This document shows, in pieces, positions 1 to 9,951 of a stretch of DNA of 42,429 nucleotides. How positions within the stretch are numbered: position 1 is the first letter of the stretch; each line of letters starts with the position of its first letter. Location: assembly GCA_964487555.1 (NCBI GenBank), contig CAZART010000036.1:1-42429 (forward strand), written 5' to 3'. This DNA comes from CAZART01 sp964487555. GTDB lineage: Bacteria > Bacteroidota > Rhodothermia > Rhodothermales > VXPQ01. The notes beneath the pieces are model-generated. The model made no database searches. It was not told the origin of the DNA and saw only the letters and a list, made by a program, of their open reading frames with translations. The position numbers and the translations under genes are program-made.

Positions 1-2005
1 ACGTGCGCTCGTCGTACTCGTAGTAGTCGTCATCGAGGTCGCGCACGTGCACCATACCTTCTACCAGCAGATCCGACAGCTCGATGAAAATGCCGAACTT
101 GGTGACGCCGCTGACCACGCCCGGAAACTGATCCCCGATATGTTCGCGAATGTATTCGACCTGCTTCAGCTTTACCGATTCGCGTTCGGCCTGGACGGCG
201 GTTTTTTCCCGTTCGGAGCAGTGATTGCATTTCTGCTGAAGCGCCTCGGCGTCGGGCTGCGCGCGCCCGATGGCGTACTGCTTCAGCAGGCGATGTACCA
301 TCAAATCGGGGTAGCGCCGAATAGGGCTCGTGAAGTGCGAGTAGTATGAGAAGGCTAAGCCGTAGTGGCCGATGTTATCGACGGAATACTTCGCCTTGGC
401 CATCGCTCTCAGCGCCGCTTCTTCGATGACGGGCTCCTCGGGCGCTCCCTTCACATGCTCCAGGAGCGCATTGAGCTGTTTCGACTCCGTCGATCCACTC
501 TTCGTTTGCTCGAGGCGGTAGCCGAACGCTCGCACGTACTCGGCGAGCTGAGAGATCCTCTCGGCATCCGGCGTATCGTGGATGCGGTAAACAAACGGCT
601 TTGCTTTTCCGCGCTTACCGATGTGCTCAGCCACCGTGCGATTCGCCAGCAGCATGAATTCTTCCACCAGCCGGTTTGATTCCTGCCGCTCCTTACGCAC
701 AATGTTAATGGGCTTGCCCGTGTCGTCCAGGATAACGCGGATCTCCGGTAAGTCGAAATCAACGGATCCGGAACGCATCCGCTTTTGCGTCAGCGTCCGC
801 GCCAGGCGCGCCGCCCGCACGATGTTGCCGGCATACGGATGCTCGGGATTTCCTCCCTGTACGAACTGCTGAGCTTCTTCGTAGGTGAATCGGTGATGTG
901 AGCGGATGACCGTCTCGGCGATCTCGTAATCCTTCACCGCACCGTGCGGCGAAACCTCCATAATAATCGAGAAGGCCAGTTTGTCCTCCTCCGGCCGCAG
1001 GGAGCAGACGTTATTCGATAGTTTCTCGGGAAGCATGGGGATTACCCGATCCACCAGATACACGCTTAGTCCGCGTTCCAGGGCCTCCGTATCCAGCGCC
1101 GTATTCGGCTTCACGTAGTGGCTCACGTCCGCAATGTGCACACCGACCTCGAAATTGCCGTTCGGCAGCTGCGCGACGTGAATCGCATCATCGAAATCTT
1201 TCGCGTCAACGGGGTCGATCGTGAAGATCTCTTTCTGCCGCAGATCCGCCCGTCGCGCCAGTTCGGAGGCAGGGATCTCGTCCGGAATGGCCTCCGCCTC
1301 CTTCAGCACGTCGTTCGGAAAGTCCGACCGAACATCCAGGCTCATCGCCAGCGACAGCACGCGGACGGCCGGATCATCGCCGGAACCGAGCACGCTCAAG
1401 ATCCGCCCCTCCGGAGACGCACGACGGTCGTCAAAACGATCGAGGGAAACGACCACCTTGTCCCCATCGGCGGCGCCCGCGAATTCCGCTTCCGGAACGT
1501 AGACGTCCTGCGTCATACGCTTGTCGTCCGGCGCGACGAAGGCGAAATGTCCCTTCTTCTGAAACGTACCGACCACCTGCGTCCGTTTCCGATCGAGCAC
1601 CTTCAACACTTCCGCCTCGCGCCGGCGATCGCCGCGGGACGGCGCGGCCATCCCCACGAGAACCCGGTCGCCGTCGAGCGCCGTCTTCATGTTACTCTCG
1701 CGGACGAAGAGATCCTCTTCACGTCCCTCGACCTCGACAAATCCGAACCCCTGCGGATTCACCCGCAAAATGCCTTCCACCGTCGTAGGCCGAGGCTTAT
1801 AACGGTAACGCCCGCCTTTTTCCTTTCCGATGAGGTTCTGTTCGTCCATTTCGGAAAGGACGTCCTCAAATCGGCGGTAGACGCGGTTGTCGGTGTACCC
1901 GAGCTCTTTGGCGAGCTCCTTCGGGCGGTATGCTGACTTGCCGTTTTTCTTTAGAACTCGAAGGATGTCGCGCTTGATGCGCTTTCTGCCTATGAGGTTG
2001 CTCAC
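1..2005 (-). CDS. rnr: Ribonuclease R (3' end cut by window start)
   Basis: Processive 3'-to-5' exoribonuclease of the RNase II/R family, acting in the cytoplasm on structured RNA. Translating the minus strand from a GTG at 2005 gives an N-terminal winged helix (about residues 5-65), a cold-shock OB region (about 75-200), then the RNB catalytic domain. The magnesium site TIDPVDAKDFDDA carries Asp264, Asp270, Asp272 and Asp273. Further on are SHHRFTYEEAQ and HFTSPIRRYPDL, and an S1 domain (FGIFIELSDLLVEG) begins just before the window edge. About 668 residues are visible, so only part of the S1 domain and the tail is missing. No in-frame ATG lies near the start, and GTG fits the winged-helix start. 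It lies 144 bases after tamB on the same strand, last in the aroB-tamB-rnr run. The identity rests on motif order and is secure; the exact start is less so. Confidence 0.95.
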   Translation of the reverse strand, partial: MSNLIGRKRIKRDILRVLKKNGKSAYRPKELAKELGYTDNRVYRRFEDVLSEMDEQNLIGKEKGGRYRYKPRPTTVEGILRVNPQGFGFVEVEGREEDLFVRESNMKTALDGDRVLVGMAAPSRGDRRREAEVLKVLDRKRTQVVGTFQKKGHFAFVAPDDKRMTQDVYVPEAEFAGAADGDKVVVSLDRFDDRRASPEGRILSVLGSGDDPAVRVLSLAMSLDVRSDFPNDVLKEAEAIPDEIPASELARRADLRQKEIFTIDPVDAKDFDDAIHVAQLPNGNFEVGVHIADVSHYVKPNTALDTEALERGLSVYLVDRVIPMLPEKLSNNVCSLRPEEDKLAFSIIMEVSPHGAVKDYEIAETVIRSHHRFTYEEAQQFVQGGNPEHPYAGNIVRAARLARTLTQKRMRSGSVDFDLPEIRVILDDTGKPINIVRKERQESNRLVEEFMLLANRTVAEHIGKRGKAKPFVYRIHDTPDAERISQLAEYVRAFGYRLEQTKSGSTESKQLNALLEHVKGAPEEPVIEEAALRAMAKAKYSVDNIGHYGLAFSYYSHFTSPIRRYPDLMVHRLLKQYAIGRAQPDAEALQQKCNHCSEREKTAVQAERESVKLKQVEYIREHIGDQFPGVVSGVTKFGIFIELSDLLVEGMVHVRDLDDDYYEYDERT

Positions 2006-2149
2006 GTGTGCAATCCGTTTGTCTTTTCTGCGAATGTAGGTCGATAGAACGCTCGTCGGCGCTCGTCGGTCCGCCCCCACAAATGTAAGGGCGAGAATGT
2101 CTTGGGGGAAACGGTCGCGGCCCCGCCGATCTCCGATTTCGCCGCCCTC

Positions 2150-5100
2150 TTACGAGCCGCCGCCTGTATCGGCAACGACATCCTCAGCCGGCACGGTATC
2201 CTCTTCTTCATCGGGAAGGAGCCAGCCGAACAGCCGCTGCACGAATCGGCGCCATGTGGCGAACTGCGTCTGATAGGAGAGGCCGGCGCCCGTCGTATTC
2301 GTGCTTAGCGTTTCGGTGGTTTGCAGGAGGCCCTCGCGGCGATAGAAGACTTCGACCGAGACGCTCGAATTAAGCCGAATCTCGACGACGAACTCATCGA
2401 GTCCGCTCTGCTGCCGGCTCTCCGTGGGTTCATTCTGATAAATACCCTGGCCGCGGATGATCAGACGCTCGTCGAGAAGGCGAAGAGCCACGCCGTAGGT
2501 GACGTCCAAATCCTGAGCACTTTCACCCAGCAGCCCGACGTTGACGTCGAGGTTTGGCAGGGCGTAGTTAAGGTATCGGTTGAGTTGGCTCGCCACAAGC
2601 TGGGAGAGGCTGTTGAAGGCGAGCTGGTTGCGGGTGTCGGAGAGACCCTGCGACTGTTCCGAGCCGATCGAGGTGGTGGTGAGGAGAAACGAGTTGGTGA
2701 GCAGTACGCTGGTCGCATACTGGGCCGTGAGCTCCGGTTCATTGAGTTCGGCCTCGAGTCCCTGCGCGCAACCGGCGAGAAGGCTGCGGTTATCGCGGTC
2801 GATGGCCAGGGACAACTCGACGTTCGGCGCGGCAACGCGGCCGAGGACGTTCATGCGAATCACCAGGGGAATCATGGTCGATCCGCAGGCGTCCGTGAGA
2901 CCGTCCGTCGAGGCGCGCGTACGGTACGCCGCATCAATGTCGAGATTTGCATTCAGCGGATCGCCGTCCCACGATATCGACCCGTCGTCGATGAGGAATC
3001 GCCGGAAAAAGACCTCGCCGGCGGTGAAGAGGTAGTCGCCGGAGTCCACGTCGAAACGCCCGTAGGTGAAGAACTCACCCTCTGTACGCAGGAGCTGGAC
3101 GCGCCCGCTGCCGACGGCGTTAATAACGTCACCGAGCAAAGGATCAATTACCAGATGCACCGTCGATCCGACCGGGGCCGTGATGTTAAGGTCCATTTCG
3201 AGTCCTTCGAGGAACGGACGCTCTCCGGCGGGCCGCTCGTCCAGCAGATTATCCCGCCTCGTGAGGCGACGGAGGTCCGGTACCTTGCCTACCGAATCCG
3301 CGAAGATGATAAATCCGGCATCCGTGACCTCACTTGACTCCGTGATCGGGATGAAGAGGTCGCTCTCTTGACTCGTGACGGCGTTCGTCGAACGAAGCAT
3401 CGTGTTCGAAAGAGGACCGGTGAGACTCATGTCCCCGGATGCCGAAATGCGTCCGTAGAACGGGAGTTCGCGCGATTGGCTCACGTTCATGATCCGCAGA
3501 TCGTGCAGCCGGCCGTGCAGGTCTAAGGAAAAATACCGGTATTCGTTAAAGAGGATGGAGCCCTTCAAGGCGGCGCGGCCGCCTCGCGAATCCGTCAGAA
3601 GCACGTCTTCAACGTGAATGCCCAGCTCGTCGACGCGTACCTGCCCCGACGCTTCGTAGTCCAGGTTGAAATCCGGGATGCGGAAGGCACCGCCGTCGAG
3701 GTCCAGGGAGGCATAAAACAGCGGACGCGCGAAAGAGCCTTCTATGCTTCCGCTTCCGGCAAAAACTCCCTGAACCTGCGAAACTTCGTTTTGAAAGATG
3801 TACTCCAGGAAAAAGGCATCCAGCTGTCGACTCGCGATCTCCAGATCGAGAGCACCGTCGTCTTTCAAGCCGGCCGCGTCGGTACCCGGCAGGCGAAACG
3901 TTCCGCTCACGCTCAGATCGTTCGATTGGTAGCGGCGTGCATCTGATTCAGGCGGCTCCAGTGGTGAGATGCGCAGGTCGAGTCCCACGTCGGGCGAGCC
4001 GGGAATGTAGCGGCTGTCGATCCGGAGATCGCCGAGGACCCGGTTGTCGTAGGAGAGCGGCTTAACACTGACTGATCCTGTAAGCTCGGGCTGCTGCTGG
4101 AATCCCTTATATACGAGCTGCCCGTTCACGGCGCCGCCGAACGGCCGCTCCACCGCGAGCAGTTTCAGAGCGTCCTCCATGGGAAGGTCGCGAACGTCGA
4201 CGGAAAGGGAGTCGGACGCGAGGGGCGAAAGCGTACCCTGCAGACGCAGGCGTTCGCTGCCGGCGGCCTGCCCGTCGGTGCGGCGAATAGTAAGCTCCTT
4301 TACCACCACGGCATCGCGGTAGACGTCGATGGTGTGCGTGCTATCCGCCTCCCACACCTGATCGCGCGCGGCGAGCTGAAGTGTCTTAATGTGCATTCGA
4401 ATACGATCAGGAAGTAGATCGAGACGCCCGGTAAAACGCAGAGGCTCCGCGGCACCGGAGGCCGTGGACAGGATGTCGATGTCGAGGCCCTGGTCGTGAA
4501 AACCGGCGCTCATGATCGGCGAGACGAATTCTTGACCGCCGACGAGCAGGCGCCCGGCGGAGGCGCTGAAGTCGGCATTCAACCTGTTCGCACGAAGATC
4601 GTCGAGGCTGCCGTCGGTCTCGAGCGACATGACGAAGTCGCGAGCCGTCATTTCGTTCGTATCGAATGAATCTGCCGTGACCGACAGATTCAGCGCAAAC
4701 GTGTCATGGTCGAACGAAAGCCTTATGCCGGCATCCAGATCCGTCCGCACGTCGGGAAGCATCGGCAGCAGCGCTGAAAGAATGTCCGCACGCTTGACCT
4801 CGATCGTGGCATCCAGCGTCTGTTGTTGCAGGTCCAATCGATCGAGATCCGCCGCGGCGCCGTCTGAGAGCGCTTTATCAAAAGCGACATCGATCTCGGC
4901 GACCGCCGTCAGCGAGTCGGATCGCAGCGGCTTGCCGAGTGCACGGTCTGCGGAACGCTGGAGCACGTTTCCCCAGTGGCGCGCGAGTGAAATGAGCGGA
5001 TCGATCGCCACGTCTCCCGTGATCCGTACGGAAAGGACGTCACCCGTTACCTCGACGACGGGGGAGGCGGTTCCGACTTGCCGAACGGCTACGGCGCTTT

Positions 5101-6907
5101 CATGGGGCGGTACGACCCTCTCCAGTATCCCATCGGCGACGCGCGATTCGTCGAACGCGAGGCTCAGGCGGCCCTGGAAGTCTCCCGGAGCGTTGCCGCT
5201 GCCATCCAGTCCGAATTGCACATTAAGCGATGTTCGGATGGAATCGCTGAGGAGTACCGGACCGATATCGAAATCCGACAGCGCGCCATCGATTTCGTAG
5301 GTGCTTTCGAGGGAGTCGATATCGGCTCGCAAATGGGCAAGGAGCGTGCCTGAACCCTGTGCCACTCGCATCCGGCCATTCAGGAGGCCTTCTTCCCCGG
5401 ATACGTCGAACCGAAGTGAATCGAGCGTGCGCCCCGCGAATCGTGAGCTCGAAAGAGAGACCGTGAGGCCGCCTGTGGTCGTCCTGAAGTCGGGCCCGGA
5501 CGCACGGATGGTCGCTTCCCCGTTCAGATCGCTATCGAGTCCGGCCTTACGCGTGAGGGCGCCGAGATTGAAGTTTCGAGAGAGGACGGAACCGTCGATC
5601 GCAAGGTAGGGGTGTCCGCCAACCGCCATGGTGAGATCCGCATTCAGGCGTCCGGCTTGGCTCGTAGTCTGCAACTCTGATCGTGCCTGCCAGTAGGGCT
5701 GCGACGCACGGTCGCCGTATCGGACGACGCCGTCGGAAAAGCCCGAGAATTGAATCAATCCGAGATGATCGAAGTCAGGGAGTCCTGCCCCGGGAAGAAC
5801 GGCGTCGACGTCGCGCCACGCCACGGAACTGGGGCGAAAGGCCAGTTCGTAGTCGAGGGAATCGGGCAGCCCCAGCAGCGTGCCTTCGGCGGATAGGGTG
5901 GATCGTCCACGGCCGAGTCGTAGGTCTTCGACGACCAGTCCGGAGAGCGGCCCCTGCACGCGCATGGAGGCGGTTACCTCATCCGAGAACGGCAGGTTTG
6001 GAAAAATCCGCATCAGTTCCTCGGCACGCAGCGTGCTAGGGCGAAGATCGACCTCTACGAGCGCGTCCGACGGACGTTCGCGCAGCCCGGCGTATGACGA
6101 GAGGGATCCGGCCAGGTGCAGCCGTGTTTCGCCAAGCCGGAGGTGCACGGCGTTCAGGCCCAGGCGTTCGTCTCGAACGATGAACTGCCCCTGCAGGCTG
6201 TCGATGGGGAGATCTATGTCCGGGATCCGGCCGCTCAGCTCGAGAACGTCGATGAGCTTTAGATTCGGCGACCATTCTATGATGGCGCGGCCGTTAAGAT
6301 TAACGGCTTCGGCATCCGCGTAATTAAAGATGGCGCCGTCGACGACGAGCCGGGGCAGTGCGCCGAAGGAATGCGTAACGACACGCCCGTCCACGATGAT
6401 GACGTCCGTGGAATGTAAGGACCACGGCAGAGCATCGGAAAGGCGATCGCCGCCCCGAAATACGGAGGCCAGGTTCCACGATCCGTCTTCTTCCCGGCTG
6501 AGGTGAATCTCCGGGCGGACGAGAGTGAGGCGGCCGGTCGTGATCGTTCGGCGCAGCAAATCGCCCCAGCTCGGATACGCGACGACGGAGTCGATGGTGA
6601 AGACGATCCGGCCTGCCGAGTCGCGCACCTGCACGTCGCCGGCCGAAAGGCGGTTCATCAGATTGCCCGAAAGGCGCCCGATCTCAATCTCCCCGTCGAA
6701 GCGGTCGGCGAACTGCCGCTCGAGCTCGAGTCGGAGTCCTTCGCGTCCCACTTCGGTTCGGGTGAGGGCAAAAAACAGGACGACGGCCGCTAGCAAAGCA
6801 CAGATAGCGAGACGGACGGCGCGTCCGGAATAGGATATGATTCGGCGAGGGGACAATCGAAAGATCGAGATGTGCAAACAGGCAAGTGGTACGACGCCGT
6901 CCAGCAA
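2150..6907 (-). CDS. tamB: TamB/DUF490 translocation and assembly module protein
   Basis: A very large (up to 1585 aa) TamB-type protein. In this family an N-terminal inner-membrane anchor leads into a long beta-taco that spans the periplasm and helps outer-membrane protein insertion or lipid transport. Seen here: one hydrophobic helix near residues 30-48, an AsmA-like start (LELERQFADRFDGEIEIGRL), about 1000 residues of beta-rich repeats, and a C-terminal DUF490 block with EGEFFTYGRFDVDSGDYLF near residue 1250. There is no nearby ATG. The open frame begins at TTG 6907, but another in-frame TTG at codon 18 (6856) places the start closer to the membrane helix and may be the real one. aroB ends 28 bases upstream, suggesting co-transcription. 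No TamA/BamA partner is visible in the window. The family call is strong; the lipid versus protein role is not decidable from sequence. Confidence 0.9.
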   Translation of the reverse strand: MLDGVVPLACLHISIFRLSPRRIISYSGRAVRLAICALLAAVVLFFALTRTEVGREGLRLELERQFADRFDGEIEIGRLSGNLMNRLSAGDVQVRDSAGRIVFTIDSVVAYPSWGDLLRRTITTGRLTLVRPEIHLSREEDGSWNLASVFRGGDRLSDALPWSLHSTDVIIVDGRVVTHSFGALPRLVVDGAIFNYADAEAVNLNGRAIIEWSPNLKLIDVLELSGRIPDIDLPIDSLQGQFIVRDERLGLNAVHLRLGETRLHLAGSLSSYAGLRERPSDALVEVDLRPSTLRAEELMRIFPNLPFSDEVTASMRVQGPLSGLVVEDLRLGRGRSTLSAEGTLLGLPDSLDYELAFRPSSVAWRDVDAVLPGAGLPDFDHLGLIQFSGFSDGVVRYGDRASQPYWQARSELQTTSQAGRLNADLTMAVGGHPYLAIDGSVLSRNFNLGALTRKAGLDSDLNGEATIRASGPDFRTTTGGLTVSLSSSRFAGRTLDSLRFDVSGEEGLLNGRMRVAQGSGTLLAHLRADIDSLESTYEIDGALSDFDIGPVLLSDSIRTSLNVQFGLDGSGNAPGDFQGRLSLAFDESRVADGILERVVPPHESAVAVRQVGTASPVVEVTGDVLSVRITGDVAIDPLISLARHWGNVLQRSADRALGKPLRSDSLTAVAEIDVAFDKALSDGAAADLDRLDLQQQTLDATIEVKRADILSALLPMLPDVRTDLDAGIRLSFDHDTFALNLSVTADSFDTNEMTARDFVMSLETDGSLDDLRANRLNADFSASAGRLLVGGQEFVSPIMSAGFHDQGLDIDILSTASGAAEPLRFTGRLDLLPDRIRMHIKTLQLAARDQVWEADSTHTIDVYRDAVVVKELTIRRTDGQAAGSERLRLQGTLSPLASDSLSVDVRDLPMEDALKLLAVERPFGGAVNGQLVYKGFQQQPELTGSVSVKPLSYDNRVLGDLRIDSRYIPGSPDVGLDLRISPLEPPESDARRYQSNDLSVSGTFRLPGTDAAGLKDDGALDLEIASRQLDAFFLEYIFQNEVSQVQGVFAGSGSIEGSFARPLFYASLDLDGGAFRIPDFNLDYEASGQVRVDELGIHVEDVLLTDSRGGRAALKGSILFNEYRYFSLDLHGRLHDLRIMNVSQSRELPFYGRISASGDMSLTGPLSNTMLRSTNAVTSQESDLFIPITESSEVTDAGFIIFADSVGKVPDLRRLTRRDNLLDERPAGERPFLEGLEMDLNITAPVGSTVHLVIDPLLGDVINAVGSGRVQLLRTEGEFFTYGRFDVDSGDYLFTAGEVFFRRFLIDDGSISWDGDPLNANLDIDAAYRTRASTDGLTDACGSTMIPLVIRMNVLGRVAAPNVELSLAIDRDNRSLLAGCAQGLEAELNEPELTAQYATSVLLTNSFLLTTTSIGSEQSQGLSDTRNQLAFNSLSQLVASQLNRYLNYALPNLDVNVGLLGESAQDLDVTYGVALRLLDERLIIRGQGIYQNEPTESRQQSGLDEFVVEIRLNSSVSVEVFYRREGLLQTTETLSTNTTGAGLSYQTQFATWRRFVQRLFGWLLPDEEEDTVPAEDVVADTGGGS

Positions 6908-6935
6908 ATGTGCCGGTGTTGACGTGTGGACGTGG

Positions 6936-8033
6936 TCAGCTTGTCAAGGCGTACTGCCATGCGGCCTCGACGTCGCGGAGGTCGACCTGATCGGTGAGGT
7001 AAGCGTGGCCGATGCGATCGAGGAGGACGAACCGGAGACGGCCGCCCAGCGCCTTCTTGTCCGTCTGCATTGCGGCGATCAATGTATGGAGGTCGAGAGA
7101 GGGCAGGCCCGGCGGGACGGGGATGCGCGCCACCAGCCGGTCGGGGCGCGTCGGTGCGAAGTCGCCCCGCAGCCGGTGAGAGAGATGCAGTGCGGCACGC
7201 ATCCCGACCGCGACGGCCTCGCCGTGCGTAAATGCGCCGTATCCGGCCGTTCGCTCGATGGCATGAGCAAAGGTGTGGCCGAAGTTGAGGACGGAGCGGA
7301 GGCCGGCTTCGCGTTCGTCCTGCTCCACGATGCGCGCCTTGACGGCGGCTGCCCGGTGAACAACGGGTCGTACGACCTGCCGGTCCCGGGCTGCTATTTC
7401 GTCCCATCGTTCCTCCAGAAAACCGAAGAACGATTCATCGGCGATAAGTGCATGCTTGACGACTTCGGCGAGCCCGCTCGTCCATTCGCGGCGTGGGAGG
7501 GTGAGAAGCACCTCCGGATCGGCGTGAACGAGGCGCGGCTGGTGGAACGCCCCGATGAGGTTTTTGCCGGCTGGGTGGTTAATACCCGTCTTTCCGCCGA
7601 TGGCACTGTCTACCTGTGCGACCAGGGTGGTCGGGATCTGCACGAGGGGTAGTCCCCGGAGCAGCGTGGCCGCGGCGAAACCGGCGAGATCGCCGACAAC
7701 GCCGCCACCCAGGGCCAACACCGGGGTGCCGCGATCAATCCCTTGCGGCAAGGCGACGTCATAGATCCTCCGCAAGTTTTCGCTCGACTTGGTTGTTTCC
7801 CCGACGGGAAGTGTAACGACAACAGGATGCCATGAATGGCTGATCAGCGTTTTCGTAATGGATCCGCCATAAAGCTCGGCGACGTTCTCATCAGTGATCA
7901 GAAGACATCGGCCGGGCTGCATCCGCAGGCTTCGGAGATGCGCCGGTAGCGCGTCGAGCGCTTCGAAGCGGATGTCGTAGGATCTAGGACCGAGATCGAT
8001 ATGGATATTTAAAAGCGAGTCGGGACCGGCCAT
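6936..8033 (-). CDS. aroB: 3-dehydroquinate synthase
   Basis: Second step of the shikimate pathway: NAD- and divalent-metal-dependent conversion of DAHP to 3-dehydroquinate in the cytoplasm. The 365-aa length is normal. Hallmarks are the NAD-binding stretch LALGGGVVGDLAGFAAAT, the substrate loop PTTLVAQVDSAIGGKTGIN, and the three metal ligands in SGLAEVVKHALI (Glu), NFGHTFAHAIE (His) and HGEAVAVGM (His). ATG at 8033 is the natural start. It is followed at 28 bases by tamB on the same strand, so it probably heads the aroB-tamB-rnr transcript. No other aromatic-pathway genes are in the window. Nothing looks damaged. Confidence 0.97.
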   Translation of the reverse strand: MAGPDSLLNIHIDLGPRSYDIRFEALDALPAHLRSLRMQPGRCLLITDENVAELYGGSITKTLISHSWHPVVVTLPVGETTKSSENLRRIYDVALPQGIDRGTPVLALGGGVVGDLAGFAAATLLRGLPLVQIPTTLVAQVDSAIGGKTGINHPAGKNLIGAFHQPRLVHADPEVLLTLPRREWTSGLAEVVKHALIADESFFGFLEERWDEIAARDRQVVRPVVHRAAAVKARIVEQDEREAGLRSVLNFGHTFAHAIERTAGYGAFTHGEAVAVGMRAALHLSHRLRGDFAPTRPDRLVARIPVPPGLPSLDLHTLIAAMQTDKKALGGRLRFVLLDRIGHAYLTDQVDLRDVEAAWQYALTS

Positions 8034-8257
8034 GGGCGTTCGAAGGCGGATGGTAGGAATTCGGAAGATGAGACGGTCCGTGGAAGCCTTTAGGTACGGA
8101 GTTTGCGTGTTACGTTGAGGCGAGGTCGGTCCAACGTGACGTTACCGGGGATCGTGCAGCGGAGCGCGGGAGAGCTTCTTCGCGGGGCAAGGAAAGAAAG
8201 ATCGCCTTTAGACGCATAATTCGCTTTCTCAATGGACTGCTGAAAACGGGAAACGCC

Positions 8258-8395
8258 ATGTTTCAAAGAACCCTCATTGCTATCGGAGCCGTCGCGGTCG
8301 CCGGTCTCGCCCTCGTCAGACTTGGACGGCAGCTCGATCGCTGGCGGCGTTCTAGTCTCAATTTCGAATACCCTCTCGAAGAGCTCTTCATCTGA
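8258..8395 (+). CDS. Possible 45-aa single-helix membrane peptide
   Basis: A short open frame with ATG at 8258 and TGA at 8393-8395. The predicted peptide starts MFQRTLIAIGAVAVAGLALV: a basic/polar cap followed by a hydrophobic helix (about residues 5-21), then a basic stretch RLGRQLDRWRR and an acidic end (EYPLEELFI). The positive-after-helix layout and codon use (many GTC, CTC, GCC) look coding. A purine-rich GAAAACGGGAAA sits just upstream. It stands alone in the gap between aroB and the lipoprotein gene. I recognise no family. It could be a small membrane protein or chance; moderate to low certainty. Confidence 0.4.
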   Translation: MFQRTLIAIGAVAVAGLALVRLGRQLDRWRRSSLNFEYPLEELFI

Positions 8396-8565
8396 ACACC
8401 GCTTCGTTCTCAATGGTGACGAGAACGGCCAAACCCCGGTATCGGTGGGTATGCCAGTATCGGTCGGGATTGAATGTGGTGCAGCGATTCTTGCGGATCA
8501 AAACCTATGCAGTCGACGAATGTACAACACGTAATGCGTGATGGAACATCCACCTCGAGACTGCT

Positions 8566-9021
8566 ATGCGCCTCTATCAATTTCTGCCCTTCTTTCTCGT
8601 GGCCGTCGTAGCACTCGGCGGCTGCAGGTCCACTTCTCCTCCCGTTGCCGACACGTCGGACGAGGATGCCCCGACGGATACCAGCGCCGTTCATACACGA
8701 GCGATTCACGTCCTTGTAGATGGTGACGATCAGGGCACGATTCCTCGGACTCTGCGGATCCGCCGCAGTTTCGGAACGCAACAGGTTAGCCTGTGGCAGG
8801 CGGGCAAGGAGATCCGGATTTACGAGATTGAGATTTCGGCCACAGGGGATAGCCAGCAAGTCCTGCAGGGATTCTGGGCGACTCCGAGCTCAGACGGCGC
8901 CTCATACGAGGTAAAAACGTTACCAAAGGGGGATGAAATTACCTATCGGATCCCGTATACCAGCCATCCTCTGAGGATCGACGATAGTGAGTACGGTGTC
9001 ACACTTCTCGTCTCAAATTGA
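8566..9021 (+). CDS. Small lipoprotein with PEGA-like beta domain
   Basis: 151 aa. An N-terminal lipoprotein signal peptide (hydrophobic residues 5-18, lipobox LGGC with Cys20) indicates export and lipid anchoring. A Ser/Thr/Asp-rich linker follows, then about 100 residues of predicted beta strands beginning HVLVDGDDQGTIPRTLRIRR. That pattern (V.VDG...G.P..L.I..G.Q.V.L) resembles PEGA-type domains, which are surface-associated beta modules. There are no catalytic residues to assign. It lies 87 bases before the NRDE-protein gene on the same strand; any functional link is unknown. The lipoprotein call is firm; the domain resemblance is by eye only. Confidence 0.7.
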   Translation: MRLYQFLPFFLVAVVALGGCRSTSPPVADTSDEDAPTDTSAVHTRAIHVLVDGDDQGTIPRTLRIRRSFGTQQVSLWQAGKEIRIYEIEISATGDSQQVLQGFWATPSSDGASYEVKTLPKGDEITYRIPYTSHPLRIDDSEYGVTLLVSN

Positions 9022-9108
9022 GCCGGCGGCGGCAGTTCCGCGGCCATTCAGAGGCCGGTTTCTATCCATGATGATGATGCATGCTGCACGGGATGTCGGG
9101 CCGTAGAC

Positions 9109-9930
9109 ATGTGTCTCCTTGTCTTCTCGCTCCGAACACATGCCGACTATCCCTTTATTTTCGCCGGCAATCGCGACGAATTTCACGGGAGGCCCGCGCA
9201 ACCGGCATCCTTCTGGTCCGATTTCCCCGATCTCCTGGCCGGACGTGATTTGAAGGCGGGTGGAACGTGGCTCGGCGTTTCCCGAGACGGGCGCTTCGCG
9301 ACCGTAACGAATTATCGTGAACCGGGCGAACGGCGGCCCGATGCGCGATCCAGGGGAGCCCTCGTGGTCGATTTTCTAACCGGATCTCGATCGGCCGCGA
9401 CCTACCTCAGCGATCTTCAGGACGATGCTCACGAGTATAACGGGTTCAATCTCATCCTTGGGACGGCCGAGGAGCTCTACTATTTTTCAAATCGAGGCGT
9501 CGAGGAGGGCGCGAGCCGTTCCGAGAGTGAGGTCGGCAGTCCGGGGCGCATCCATGAACTCGAGGCAGGCGTATACGGGTTGAGCAACGAGCAGCTTGAT
9601 ACCCCATGGCCGAAGGTGCGGCGTGCGAAGTCCCTCTTTCACAAGGCCGTCGGCGAGCATGGGCCACATCCGGAGGCACTGCTCGACGTGCTGGCCGATC
9701 GCAAGCGGGCAGCGGACGGCCGGTTGCCATCGACGGGTCTTGCGATGACGTGGGAACGGGCCCTTTCGTCCATCTTCATTCCTGGAAAGGAGTATGGAAC
9801 GCGTGCCTCTACCGTCGTGCTTCTTCACCGTGACGGCCGGCTCCGCTTCGTTGAGCGGTCGTTCGGTCCGGAGGGCAGCGTCCTCGGTACCGAAGCCTAT
9901 GAATTTCGCGTCGAGCAGAGAGATATTTGA
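9109..9930 (+). CDS. NRDE (TANGO2-family) protein
   Basis: A 273-aa member of the NRDE/TANGO2 family, named for the Asn-Arg-Asp-Glu motif, here residues 21-24 in FAGNRDEFHGRPAQPA. It starts MCLLVF with the family's Cys at position 2, which is characteristic and supports the ATG at 9109. Other family-like segments are GRDLKAGGTWLGVSRDGRFATVTNYR and HEYNGFNLILG, and near the C-terminus YGTRASTVVLLHRDGRLRFVERSF. The N-terminal Cys plus fold suggests an Ntn-hydrolase-like relative. Animal homologues are linked to lipid and heme handling, but the bacterial role is unsettled. The next gene (quinone oxidoreductase) starts 21 bases later, so the two are probably co-transcribed. Confidence 0.9.
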   Translation: MCLLVFSLRTHADYPFIFAGNRDEFHGRPAQPASFWSDFPDLLAGRDLKAGGTWLGVSRDGRFATVTNYREPGERRPDARSRGALVVDFLTGSRSAATYLSDLQDDAHEYNGFNLILGTAEELYYFSNRGVEEGASRSESEVGSPGRIHELEAGVYGLSNEQLDTPWPKVRRAKSLFHKAVGEHGPHPEALLDVLADRKRAADGRLPSTGLAMTWERALSSIFIPGKEYGTRASTVVLLHRDGRLRFVERSFGPEGSVLGTEAYEFRVEQRDI

Positions 9931-9951
9931 AGCGAAAGCAAGAAGAGCGAG

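Noticed and set aside
2321..3337. 338-aa plus-strand frame
   Set aside because: Shadow of tamB; no family features and opposite to a long, coherent gene.
8090..8413. 107-aa minus-strand frame
   Set aside because: Composition is unstructured, it overlaps the better 45-aa plus-strand candidate, and no family is visible.
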